Under the pieces are notes generated by a model. The model worked only from the letters and a program-made list of their open reading frames with translations, was not told the DNA's origin and ran no database searches. DNA of 64,000 nucleotides from Nocardia brasiliensis IFM 10847. GTDB taxonomy: Bacteria; Actinomycetota; Actinomycetes; Mycobacteriales; Mycobacteriaceae. The translations under genes were made by a program, and so were the position numbers. Within the stretch, counting starts at the first letter, position 1. Every line of letters begins with the position of its first letter. The stretch is taken from NCBI RefSeq assembly GCF_000710915.1, contig NZ_BAUA01000090.1, forward strand, positions 62,001 through 126,000, written 5' to 3'. Shown one piece after another: positions 56,347 through 62,786 of the stretch.

Positions 56347-57201
56347 TCAATACATTGGCAACCGCATAACTTCCTCGACGAGGTCCTGATAAGGCCGGAT
56401 GCGGCGTTGTGCCACCATGCGTTCGAGCTGGCCTCTCGGTTCCCACGCAATCCCTCGCTGTACTTCGATGTCTTTCGCGGCGGCACGGAGTTCAGGTAGG
56501 GCCAGATGATATATGCAGTCAACCGCTCCAGAACCGTATGCAATGTGTTTGAGCATGTTTGGTCGCGGTTCCATTGTCAGCACTGCATAGTGTGGCATGT
56601 GTCCACGTCGCATATTCACAAGTTTCGATCCTTGCGATACGCAGTCTTGAGCGCGATCGGTCCTCAGTGACCATTTAGATGACAAGCCGACCAGCAGGCG
56701 GTCGGCCGGATCTGGTCCACGAACAGTAATATCTATTTGAAGCATCGATTCTTCAGGCATGGTCTCTTTGAGGCGCGCCACGAGATCGTGATTAGCTGCT
56801 ACGTTCTTTTCAGCTATTCGAATGAGTTTTTGTATAGCGATCAGCATCGGGGACTGTTCGAGGTTGGCTAAATCTTGAAGTGCTAAACCGAGTTCACCAG
56901 TCGGTGTACGGTACGAACTCGAGAACGTGCGGAATACATCAAGATGCTTGTACTGCTCGAAGGCGAGAGCCGGCTGGGAGCGCTGGAACACCAAGTCTGG
57001 TCGCACGGAGCTGAGATGACGGGTCACCTCCTCCTCCATCTTGATGCCTACGTTCGGAATTTCGGGCTTCGTGAACGCAACGCCGAGCGCCTGGAACACG
57101 GCGTGGCCCCATACAATCGATCCTTTGTCGTGGTTGTCCGAGGTCGATGGGTTGCCGTTGGTTCGGTAGCCGCAGAGTGCAGCCGCGAATGGAGCCGTCA
57201 T
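56347..57201 (-). CDS. NgoMIV-family type II restriction endonuclease
   Basis: 284 residues from ATG 57201, with TTGAGG upstream. The C-terminal half aligns closely, from memory, with NgoMIV (G^CCGGC): SSKWSLRTDRAQ versus SCKWTIRSDRAQ, and RRGHMPHYAVLTMEPRP versus RKGRLPHIVVVTAEPTP, then GAVDCIYHLALPEL. Metal/catalytic residues appear as D157 (IDITV) and S174-x-K176. The NgoMIV glutamate E201, 14 residues after the lysine, is Gln190 here (CVSQG), which may reduce or abolish cleavage. The N-terminal third is shorter than in NgoMIV. Predicted to recognise GCCGGC or a CCGG-core relative. Confidence 0.85.
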   Translation of the reverse strand: MTAPFAAALCGYRTNGNPSTSDNHDKGSIVWGHAVFQALGVAFTKPEIPNVGIKMEEEVTRHLSSVRPDLVFQRSQPALAFEQYKHLDVFRTFSSSYRTPTGELGLALQDLANLEQSPMLIAIQKLIRIAEKNVAANHDLVARLKETMPEESMLQIDITVRGPDPADRLLVGLSSKWSLRTDRAQDCVSQGSKLVNMRRGHMPHYAVLTMEPRPNMLKHIAYGSGAVDCIYHLALPELRAAAKDIEVQRGIAWEPRGQLERMVAQRRIRPYQDLVEEVMRLPMY

Positions 57202-57250
57202 GCCTCAACTTTGCCATGGACGTCATCGAAGAGGATGGGCACAGGGCGAG

Positions 57251-57293
57251 ATCGGCAAGCGGTCGGACAGCTCGGAGCCAATCGGCAGGCGGT
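57251..57293. repeat. Direct repeats in the divergent promoter of the restriction and modification genes
   Basis: ATCGGCAAGCGGT (57251-57263) and ATCGGCAGGCGGT (57281-57293) differ at one base and start 30 bp apart, about three helical turns. They lie between the NgoMIV-like start and the second methyltransferase, so they could be operator half-sites. Confidence 0.4.
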
Positions 57294-57333
57294 GACTCGC
57301 CGGTCGAATCACATTGATGTCATTCCGAGGTCG

Positions 57334-57346
57334 TATGATCAGCCGT
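57334..57346 (+). promoter_or_regulatory. Predicted leaderless -10 element of the second methyltransferase
   Basis: TATGAT at 57334-57339, near-consensus, 7 nt, ATG 57347. Confidence 0.55.
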
Positions 57347-58438
57347 ATGCCAACCATGATCGACCTCTTCGCTGGATGCGGCGGCATGACCAGCGGTTTT
57401 CGCCCTGAAGGGTTCTTGCCGATCCTTGCGATCGAGATCGATCTTCATGCTGCTGCTACTTACGCGGCGAACTTCGGTGAGGATCACACGCTCTGTAGGG
57501 ATATCGCAGATGTGCGATCCAGGGACATTCCGAAAGCTGACCTAGTGATCGGGGGCCCGCCCTGTCAGGGGTTCTCCAATCTAGGCTCCAAGAACGTAGA
57601 TGATCCGCGTAATAGTCTCTGGCGTGAGTATCTACGGGTTGTGCGAAAAGCGAACCCGTCGGTATTTGTAATAGAAAATGTTGACCGCTTCATGCGCACC
57701 AGCGAATTCGCTTTGCTGCTCGCCGAAGCCGCCAACGGTTCACTGAAAAAGTATCAATTGTCCTACGGCGTCCTGAATGCGGCAGATTTTGGGGTAGCGC
57801 AACGTCGCAAGCGAACGATCGTTATCGGGTCACGGATTGGGTGTATAGAACTCCCAGAACCGACTCATGTGCGCGATATCGCGGACAGTCCAGAGCGGAA
57901 ACAATGGGAAGGCACGCGCGGCCGTATCGGAAACTTGCCCGAAGAACCGTGCTCGACCGCGTTGCCTTCACGTGAAGTGAAGGTATTTGGGAGCGTCGTT
58001 CCGGGATGTTTCAAGGGCCTAGAGATACATCTAGGCAGGACTCCGACACCTCTATCGCTTGAACGGTATGATCATATACCACCAGGAGGCGGGCGCTTGG
58101 ATCTACCGAATCATCTTCTGCCGCGTTGCTGGCGTGAGAAGCCATCGGGGACCGTTGACGTAATGGGTCGGATGCGGTGGTCGATGCCTTCGCATACGAT
58201 CAGAACGGAGTTCTTCAAGCCTGAAAAAGGGGCATATCTGCATCCGCAGTGGGAAGCGTCAGGAAATCATCGAGTTAACAGGCCGATCACGCATCTCGAA
58301 GCTGCACGTCTGCAGGACTTTCCTGAGGACTTCTTCTGGTGTGGCACCAAGATTTCGATTGCGCGGCAGATCGGCAATGCTGTCCCCGGAGGACTTGCGC
58401 AGGCTATAGCTGCGCAAGTCAGGCACCATATGAATTGA
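57347..58438 (+). CDS. DNA (cytosine-5-)-methyltransferase 2
   Basis: 363 residues from ATG 57347, placed by the TATGAT hexamer. Motif I MIDLFAGCGGMTSGF, motif IV GGPPCQGFSNLGS with catalytic Cys73, motif VI FVIENVDRF, motif VIII GVAQRRKRTIVIGS and motif X RQIGNAVPGGLA. It is only distantly similar to methyltransferase 1. It diverges from the NgoMIV-like gene (145 bp shared promoter region) and faces the NaeI-like gene with 45 nt between stops, so it may protect against either or both enzymes. Confidence 0.9.
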   Translation: MPTMIDLFAGCGGMTSGFRPEGFLPILAIEIDLHAAATYAANFGEDHTLCRDIADVRSRDIPKADLVIGGPPCQGFSNLGSKNVDDPRNSLWREYLRVVRKANPSVFVIENVDRFMRTSEFALLLAEAANGSLKKYQLSYGVLNAADFGVAQRRKRTIVIGSRIGCIELPEPTHVRDIADSPERKQWEGTRGRIGNLPEEPCSTALPSREVKVFGSVVPGCFKGLEIHLGRTPTPLSLERYDHIPPGGGRLDLPNHLLPRCWREKPSGTVDVMGRMRWSMPSHTIRTEFFKPEKGAYLHPQWEASGNHRVNRPITHLEAARLQDFPEDFFWCGTKISIARQIGNAVPGGLAQAIAAQVRHHMN

Positions 58439-58440
58439 TG

Positions 58441-58452
58441 GCATCCGGATGC
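58441..58452. repeat. Palindrome GCATCCGGATGC between methyltransferase 2 and the NaeI-like gene
   Basis: Perfect 12-bp inverted repeat in the 45-nt convergent gap; possibly a weak terminator. Confidence 0.35.
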
Positions 58453-58483
58453 ATGCTGGTCGATGAACCTACTGTAATTGCTG

Positions 58484-59443
58484 CTAAAAGTGTATGTGCG
58501 GTGCGGACTGAACGGGGTCGCCACTCTGTGCGATGGCGTAGTACGTGCCGCTAATTGCCGCAGCTGGACGATCGGCTGTCGGCCCCGGAACTTGTACCAG
58601 CTGCACCGATATATAGGTGCCCTTTTTGATTCGGGGCAAACCCAGTTCTCGAGCTATCCGTGGCCCGTCATTTTGATGGCCGAGGAGAACTATCCCGGCA
58701 TCTCTCAGGTGGAGGCGTGCGTCACGGCACCGCTTCATGCCATCTTGTTGGCGGGCAACGGTTATGGCCGTAGTGCGGTCAATGACTTGTCCCTGGAATC
58801 GACGGAGGAGTTCATTTATACGCTGTTGCCCCGACGGGCTTTCCATTATTGCTTTGATGCCGGCAGGGTCGTTGCGAGAGAGATCCAGCAGAAGATTTTG
58901 AGGCAGTGCTGCATTTCGGCACAGCCATATAATGTCCTGCTTTCCAGACTTGCTGATGGTTTTCTTTCCGTCTTGGTTCTTGCCTTTATTGAGAATTTCT
59001 GATGTAACCCGTATCAACCCGACGTCGAAGGTTCCTTGAAGGTCATTCGCAGTGGTTAACAGGCATAAGTGACCCATAGCCTCGCGAGGAATCGTCCATC
59101 CGCCGGTCAACGAGAACTTCGAATCAACCGGGCATCCGCTGATACGATAGTCCATTTCTTTCGGACCGCCTCGTTCTAGTTCGAACTCGGTGCGTATGAT
59201 GATCTCGACTTTTGTGCCGAGATAGGTCTTTTCGGTCTTTTCGAGAAATCTGACGTCGTACCTGCCGGTACGTTGCCCATCGAGTACCTCGTCGAAGGAC
59301 TGACGTAGGACAGAACCGAACCGCGCTTCCATGTTGCGTTCGCGTCTGAACCACTCGAGGACCGCCTGTAGCTCTGGATCCACCCTGTTGTGTCCAGCGT
59401 TGTCGGGGAGCTCGAGTTGGAACAGTCCAGACTGATCTACCAC
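58484..59443 (-). CDS. NaeI-family type II restriction endonuclease
   Basis: 319 residues, the same size as NaeI (317). Alignment from memory: DGQRTGR, KTEKTYLGTKVEI (KTEKTHMGTLVEI), DYRISGCPVDSKFS (DYEIAGVQVDCKFS), REAMGHLCLL, then RINELLRRFQGQVI and AGIVLLGHQNDGP in the C-terminal topo/CAP-like domain. Catalytic residues are kept: E80, D98, D107 and K109, equivalent to NaeI E70/D86/D95/K97. The NaeI Leu43 position is Val53, not the Lys that converts NaeI into a topoisomerase. NaeI is a type IIE enzyme that binds two GCCGGC sites. GTG start behind TATATT. Confidence 0.9.
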   Translation of the reverse strand: MVDQSGLFQLELPDNAGHNRVDPELQAVLEWFRRERNMEARFGSVLRQSFDEVLDGQRTGRYDVRFLEKTEKTYLGTKVEIIIRTEFELERGGPKEMDYRISGCPVDSKFSLTGGWTIPREAMGHLCLLTTANDLQGTFDVGLIRVTSEILNKGKNQDGKKTISKSGKQDIIWLCRNAALPQNLLLDLSRNDPAGIKAIMESPSGQQRINELLRRFQGQVIDRTTAITVARQQDGMKRCRDARLHLRDAGIVLLGHQNDGPRIARELGLPRIKKGTYISVQLVQVPGPTADRPAAAISGTYYAIAQSGDPVQSAPHIHF

Positions 59444-59455
59444 AGCTCGAATATA
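59444..59455 (-). promoter_or_regulatory. Predicted leaderless -10 element of the NaeI-like gene
   Basis: On the minus strand TATATT (59455-59450), 6 nt, GTG 59443. Confidence 0.5.
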
Positions 59456-59462
59456 GCGCGAT

Positions 59463-59474
59463 CCGGACGTCCGG
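59463..59474. promoter_or_regulatory. Palindrome CCGGACGTCCGG in the NaeI-like promoter
   Basis: Perfect 12-bp inverted repeat in the spacer/-35 zone of the predicted NaeI-like promoter. It could be an operator controlling endonuclease expression. Confidence 0.4.
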
Positions 59475-59511
59475 TTCGAGAGTGCTGTTGACTGCTTGGC
59501 GGTCGGTGCCG

Positions 59512-59527
59512 ATAGACGGCGGTCTAT
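59512..59527 (-). terminator. Small hairpin after the inositol dehydrogenase-like gene
   Basis: ATAGAC and GTCTAT around a 4-nt GGCG loop, 15 nt beyond the stop of the leftward dehydrogenase gene. Confidence 0.4.
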
Positions 59528-59541
59528 GCCGGAGCGACGAC

Positions 59542-60561
59542 TCAGCGACGGACTTCGGCGACTTTCACCGGACGCCCCTCCCGCCGCGAGAGCTCACACG
59601 CCTCGGCCACATAAAACGCCTCCAACGCATCCACTGGACTGCAAGGGTTTTCGAGCTTCCCCGTCGCCACCGCGACAAACGCGACCAATTCGTCTGTGTA
59701 CGCCCGACGGAACCGCTCCATGAATCCTGGATACGCGGGGAAGGAGGAGGGGATGTAGTCGGGTTCTACGGAGGTGAGGGGGGAGCGGTCGTCCAGGCCG
59801 ACGATGGCGTTTCCTTTGGAGCCGAGGGCTTCCAGGCGGACGTCGTAGCCGGCGCCGTTGTAGCGGGTGAGGGAGACGGTGGCGAGGGTGTCGTTGTCGA
59901 GGTGCAGGACGACTGCGGCGGTGTCTACGTCGCCGGCGGCGGTGAAGAAGGGCTCGCCCTGGTTGGTGCCGGTGGCGTAGACGGAGACTATTTCGCGGCC
60001 GGTCACCCAGCGGATGATGTCGAAGTCGTGGACGCCGCAGTCGCGGAAGATGCCGCCGGAGCGAGGGATGTAGTCGGCGGGGGGCGGGGTGGGGTCGAGG
60101 GTGGTGGCGCGCAGGGTGTGCAGCCAGCCGAGGGAACCGGCGGCGACGGCTTCGCGGGCGGCGCGGTAACCGGCGTCGAAACGGCGTTGGAAGCCGATTT
60201 GCACTGGGACGGAGGAGGATTCGAGGTGGTTTAAGACGGCGAGGGTGCCCTCGATGTCGGCGGCGACGGGCTTCTCGCAGAAGACGGGGATGTCGGCGGC
60301 TACGGCGCGCAGGATGAGTTCAGGGTGGGAGTCGGTGGCGGTGGCGATGACGATGCCGTCGAGATCGGCGGCGAACAGGGCGTCGAGGTCGGGGGCGAAT
60401 TCGACACCGAGCTTGGTGGCGGTGGCGCGGGCCCGGTCGGCGTCGGCGTCGGCTACCACGACGTTGGCGACATTCGGGAGATTCTTGAGGGTTTCGGCGT
60501 GCGCGGTGCCGATCCGGCCGGTGCCGGCGAGACCGAGGGTGACGGCTTGATGGGATGACAT
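59542..60561 (-). CDS. Gfo/Idh/MocA oxidoreductase, probable inositol 2-dehydrogenase
   Basis: 339 residues from ATG 60561, with AGGAGG upstream. Rossmann motif GLAGTGRIGTAHA, the EKP motif (VFCEKPVAADI) carrying the active-site lysine, and the C-terminal GIFRDCGVHDFDIIRWVTGRE segment with the catalytic Asp/His typical of inositol and related sugar dehydrogenases. It oxidises a polyol with NAD(P)+. It follows the LacI regulator gene and lies across from an IolE-like gene, which supports inositol or a related substrate. The exact substrate is not proven. Confidence 0.85.
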   Translation of the reverse strand: MSSHQAVTLGLAGTGRIGTAHAETLKNLPNVANVVVADADADRARATATKLGVEFAPDLDALFAADLDGIVIATATDSHPELILRAVAADIPVFCEKPVAADIEGTLAVLNHLESSSVPVQIGFQRRFDAGYRAAREAVAAGSLGWLHTLRATTLDPTPPPADYIPRSGGIFRDCGVHDFDIIRWVTGREIVSVYATGTNQGEPFFTAAGDVDTAAVVLHLDNDTLATVSLTRYNGAGYDVRLEALGSKGNAIVGLDDRSPLTSVEPDYIPSSFPAYPGFMERFRRAYTDELVAFVAVATGKLENPCSPVDALEAFYVAEACELSRREGRPVKVAEVRR

Positions 60562-60610
60562 CGGCTTTCCTCCTGGGGGCGTGCGGAACTGCCTTGTGGG
60601 CAGCGAGAAT

Positions 60611-61615
60611 TCAGTTGCTGGGGGCGCTGGTCGTCGCACGGACGACGAGGGAGGGCTGCAGGCGGCGGCGGACCGGCTCGGTGCGGTCGTCGCGTAGCCG
60701 TTCGACGAGCGCTTCGACTGCGAGAGCGCCCATTTGGATGCGCGGCTGGTCGATGGTGGTGAGCGAGACGTGGCGCAGGGCGGCGAGCGAGGTGTTGTCG
60801 TAGCCGACGATCGAGACGTCGTCGGGCACGCGCAAACCGGCCTCCTCCAGCGCGGACATGGCGCCGACGGCGTTGAAGTCGTTGCCGCACAACAGGGCAG
60901 TCGGAAAGTTGTCGCGGGAGAACAGGTTGAGCAGTTTGCGGACCGCGGCGAGCCCGGCGGCATCGGTGTGCTCGCTGGGGATCACCATCGGCTCGAGGCC
61001 GTGCCGTTCCATCGCGGCGCGGTAGCCCTTGCGGCGAGGTGCGGCAGTGAAGGCGCCGCCGCCGTCGAGGTGCACGATGCGCCGATGGCCAAGGGAGACA
61101 AGGTGGTCTACGGCGAGCGCGGCACCGACCTCGCCGTCGTCGTTGACGGTGTCGACGTCGGGGATAGCCGAACTCCGAGATACCAGAACCACCGGAGCCT
61201 GCTGTGCCGCATCGCGAATGGCGGCGGCGGGCAGGATCGGCGAGAGCAGGATGATGCCGCCGGGGCGGAACGCGAGCAGGCTTTCCAGTGCAGTGCGTTC
61301 ACGGGCGGCGCTGCGCCGGCCGGTGTTGAGGATGAGTTCGAGCCCGAATTCCTGGGCGGCGGTGTCCATGCCCTCGACGACATCGGCGAAGAACGCGTTG
61401 CGCAGGTCGGAGACCATGACGCCGACGATGTTCGAGGTCCGGCTGGCCAGCGAGCGCGCCATGATGTGCGGTTGGTAGCCGAGATCTTTCGCGGCTTCCA
61501 GCACGGCACGGCGACGATGCTCGCTCACCTTGGGGGAGTTGCGCATGACCAGCGACACGAGCGCCCGGGAGACGCCGGCGCGCTCGGCGACATCCTCCAT
61601 GGTCGGCCGTGCCAT
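60611..61615 (-). CDS. LacI-family transcriptional regulator
   Basis: 334 residues. N-terminal helix-turn-helix plus hinge helix (TMEDVAERAGVSRALVSLV ... GYQPHIMARSLAS) and a periplasmic-binding-protein-like effector domain. ATG 61615 follows GGAGG. Two operators lie just upstream of its own start and two before the divergent IolE-like gene, so it probably represses both until a sugar or inositol derivative binds. It is followed, 49 nt on, by the dehydrogenase gene on the same strand. Confidence 0.9.
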   Translation of the reverse strand: MARPTMEDVAERAGVSRALVSLVMRNSPKVSEHRRRAVLEAAKDLGYQPHIMARSLASRTSNIVGVMVSDLRNAFFADVVEGMDTAAQEFGLELILNTGRRSAARERTALESLLAFRPGGIILLSPILPAAAIRDAAQQAPVVLVSRSSAIPDVDTVNDDGEVGAALAVDHLVSLGHRRIVHLDGGGAFTAAPRRKGYRAAMERHGLEPMVIPSEHTDAAGLAAVRKLLNLFSRDNFPTALLCGNDFNAVGAMSALEEAGLRVPDDVSIVGYDNTSLAALRHVSLTTIDQPRIQMGALAVEALVERLRDDRTEPVRRRLQPSLVVRATTSAPSN

Positions 61616-61659
61616 GTCGCCTCCGTTCGATGATGTGTGCAGTGTCGGACGTTACAAGG

Positions 61660-61690
61660 TTGGAGCGCGCTAATCAATAGAGCGCTCTAA
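61660..61690. promoter_or_regulatory. Two LacI-type operators before lacI-like gene
   Basis: TTGGAGCGCGCTAA (61660-61673, 12 of 14 bases match the right-hand operators) and ATAGAGCGCTCTAA (61677-61690), centred 17 bp apart. The central GAGCGCTC is the conserved core. Confidence 0.7.
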
Positions 61691-61810
61691 TCGGACTTTC
61701 CGTGCGACAGAGTTCTGGCAGTTTCCGCTGATCGGCGGCGTAATACCAGGTAGTAGCGATATTCCGGCCAACGGTCACCCTCTTGACACACTATGACCCA
61801 CGTTACATAG

Positions 61811-61842
61811 TTGGAGCGCTCCAATTGTTTGGAGCGCTCCAA
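61811..61842. promoter_or_regulatory. Two perfect LacI-type operators before the iolE-like gene
   Basis: TTGGAGCGCTCCAA occurs at 61811-61824 and again at 61829-61842, centred 18 bp apart, 29 nt before the start codon. Both are perfect 14-bp palindromes with the central CpG typical of LacI-family sites. Confidence 0.8.
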
Positions 61843-61870
61843 CTCGACATCGAAGGTCGGAGAAGTCCTG

Positions 61871-62770
61871 ATGACCGAACCGCTCTACCCGCTGCGCATC
61901 GCGGCCGCGCCAATCTCCTGGGGAGTCTGCGAGGTTCCCGGCTGGGGCCACGTGCTCGACGCGCGCACCGTCCTCGCGGAAATGGCCGCCCTCGGCCTGA
62001 CCGCCACCGAACTCGGCCCGCCCGGATATCTGCCCCGCGACCCGGACGAACTGCGGTCGCTGCTGGGGACGTTCGGCATCTCGTCGGTGGGCGGATTCCT
62101 GGCGTTGGTGCTGCACGAGGCGCCGGAGCGGGCGATCGAAGCGGCCGGGGAGTCGATCGCCTCGTTCGCCGCCACCGGCGCCGACGTGGTCGTGCTGGCC
62201 GCTGCCACCGGGCTCGGCGGATACGATGCCCGCCCGCAACTCGACGACGACGAATGGCGCACCCTGATCGGCACCGCCGCCGCCATCCGCGATATCGCCG
62301 CGGAGCACGGCCTGCGCACGGTGCTGCATCCGCATGTCGGCACGCACGTGGAGACCGAGGCGGAAGTCGAGCGCTTCCTTGCCGATTCGGAGCTCGACCT
62401 GTGCCTGGACACCGGCCACCTGCTGATCGGCGGAACCGATCCGGTGCGGCTCGCGCAGCGCCATGCCGAGCGGATCGGGCACGTGCACCTGAAGGACGTG
62501 TGCATCGCCGTTGCCGACAAAGTACGCGGCGGCGCAATGGAATACAGCGAAGCCGTGCGGCAAGGCCTGTACGTCCCGCTCGGTGACGGAGACGTCGATG
62601 TCGCCGCGCTGGTGCACAGCATGCAGGCCGCGGGCTACCGCGGCTGGTACGTGATGGAGCAGGACACCGCCCTGCAGCCCACCGACTCGGCGGAGTTGCC
62701 GAGCCGGCATACCGAACGCAGCCTGCGGCATCTCGCGGGTCTCGTGTCTACGGCCGCACCGATCCAGTAG
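61871..62770 (+). CDS. IolE/xylose-isomerase-like TIM-barrel protein, probable inosose dehydratase or sugar isomerase
   Basis: 299 residues from ATG 61871, with GGAGAAG upstream. The N-terminus AAPISWGVCEVPGWG and the middle motifs TELGPPGYLP, LRTVLHPHVGTHVE, LCLDTGHLLIGG and GHVHLKDV are those of the AP2Ec sugar-phosphate isomerase/epimerase family, in the subgroup of IolE-like inosose dehydratases. Metal-binding Glu/Asp/His residues are present. First gene of a rightward operon with a sugar ABC transporter, controlled by the LacI-like repressor. Confidence 0.85.
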   Translation: MTEPLYPLRIAAAPISWGVCEVPGWGHVLDARTVLAEMAALGLTATELGPPGYLPRDPDELRSLLGTFGISSVGGFLALVLHEAPERAIEAAGESIASFAATGADVVVLAAATGLGGYDARPQLDDDEWRTLIGTAAAIRDIAAEHGLRTVLHPHVGTHVETEAEVERFLADSELDLCLDTGHLLIGGTDPVRLAQRHAERIGHVHLKDVCIAVADKVRGGAMEYSEAVRQGLYVPLGDGDVDVAALVHSMQAAGYRGWYVMEQDTALQPTDSAELPSRHTERSLRHLAGLVSTAAPIQ

Positions 62771-62786
62771 GGAAGTGATGACAACG

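Larger units (their letters stand above)
50289..59541. other. Accessory island: composite restriction-modification locus
   Basis: About 9.2 kb inserted between the VWA gene and a sugar-catabolism locus. It contains six genes: GHKL ATPase, Z1 helicase, cytosine methyltransferase, NgoMIV-like endonuclease, second cytosine methyltransferase and NaeI-like endonuclease. Base composition is visibly less GC-rich than the flanks (clearest from 55.6 to 59.0 kb), and codon use includes many A/T-ending codons. No integrase, transposase, tRNA or flanking direct repeat was found. Acquisition by horizontal transfer is inference. Confidence 0.7.

Noticed and set aside
57939..58060. Short inverted and direct repeats inside methyltransferase 2
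   Set aside because: They fall within the variable target-recognition coding region and show no regular period.
58484..59002. Plus-strand 174-codon frame opposite the NaeI-like gene
   Set aside because: No domain, and it covers conserved NaeI-type sequence on the other strand.
50289..59541. Mobile element or prophage as carrier of the restriction island
   Set aside because: No integrase, transposase, phage structural gene, tRNA target or flanking direct repeat could be found; only composition suggests transfer.
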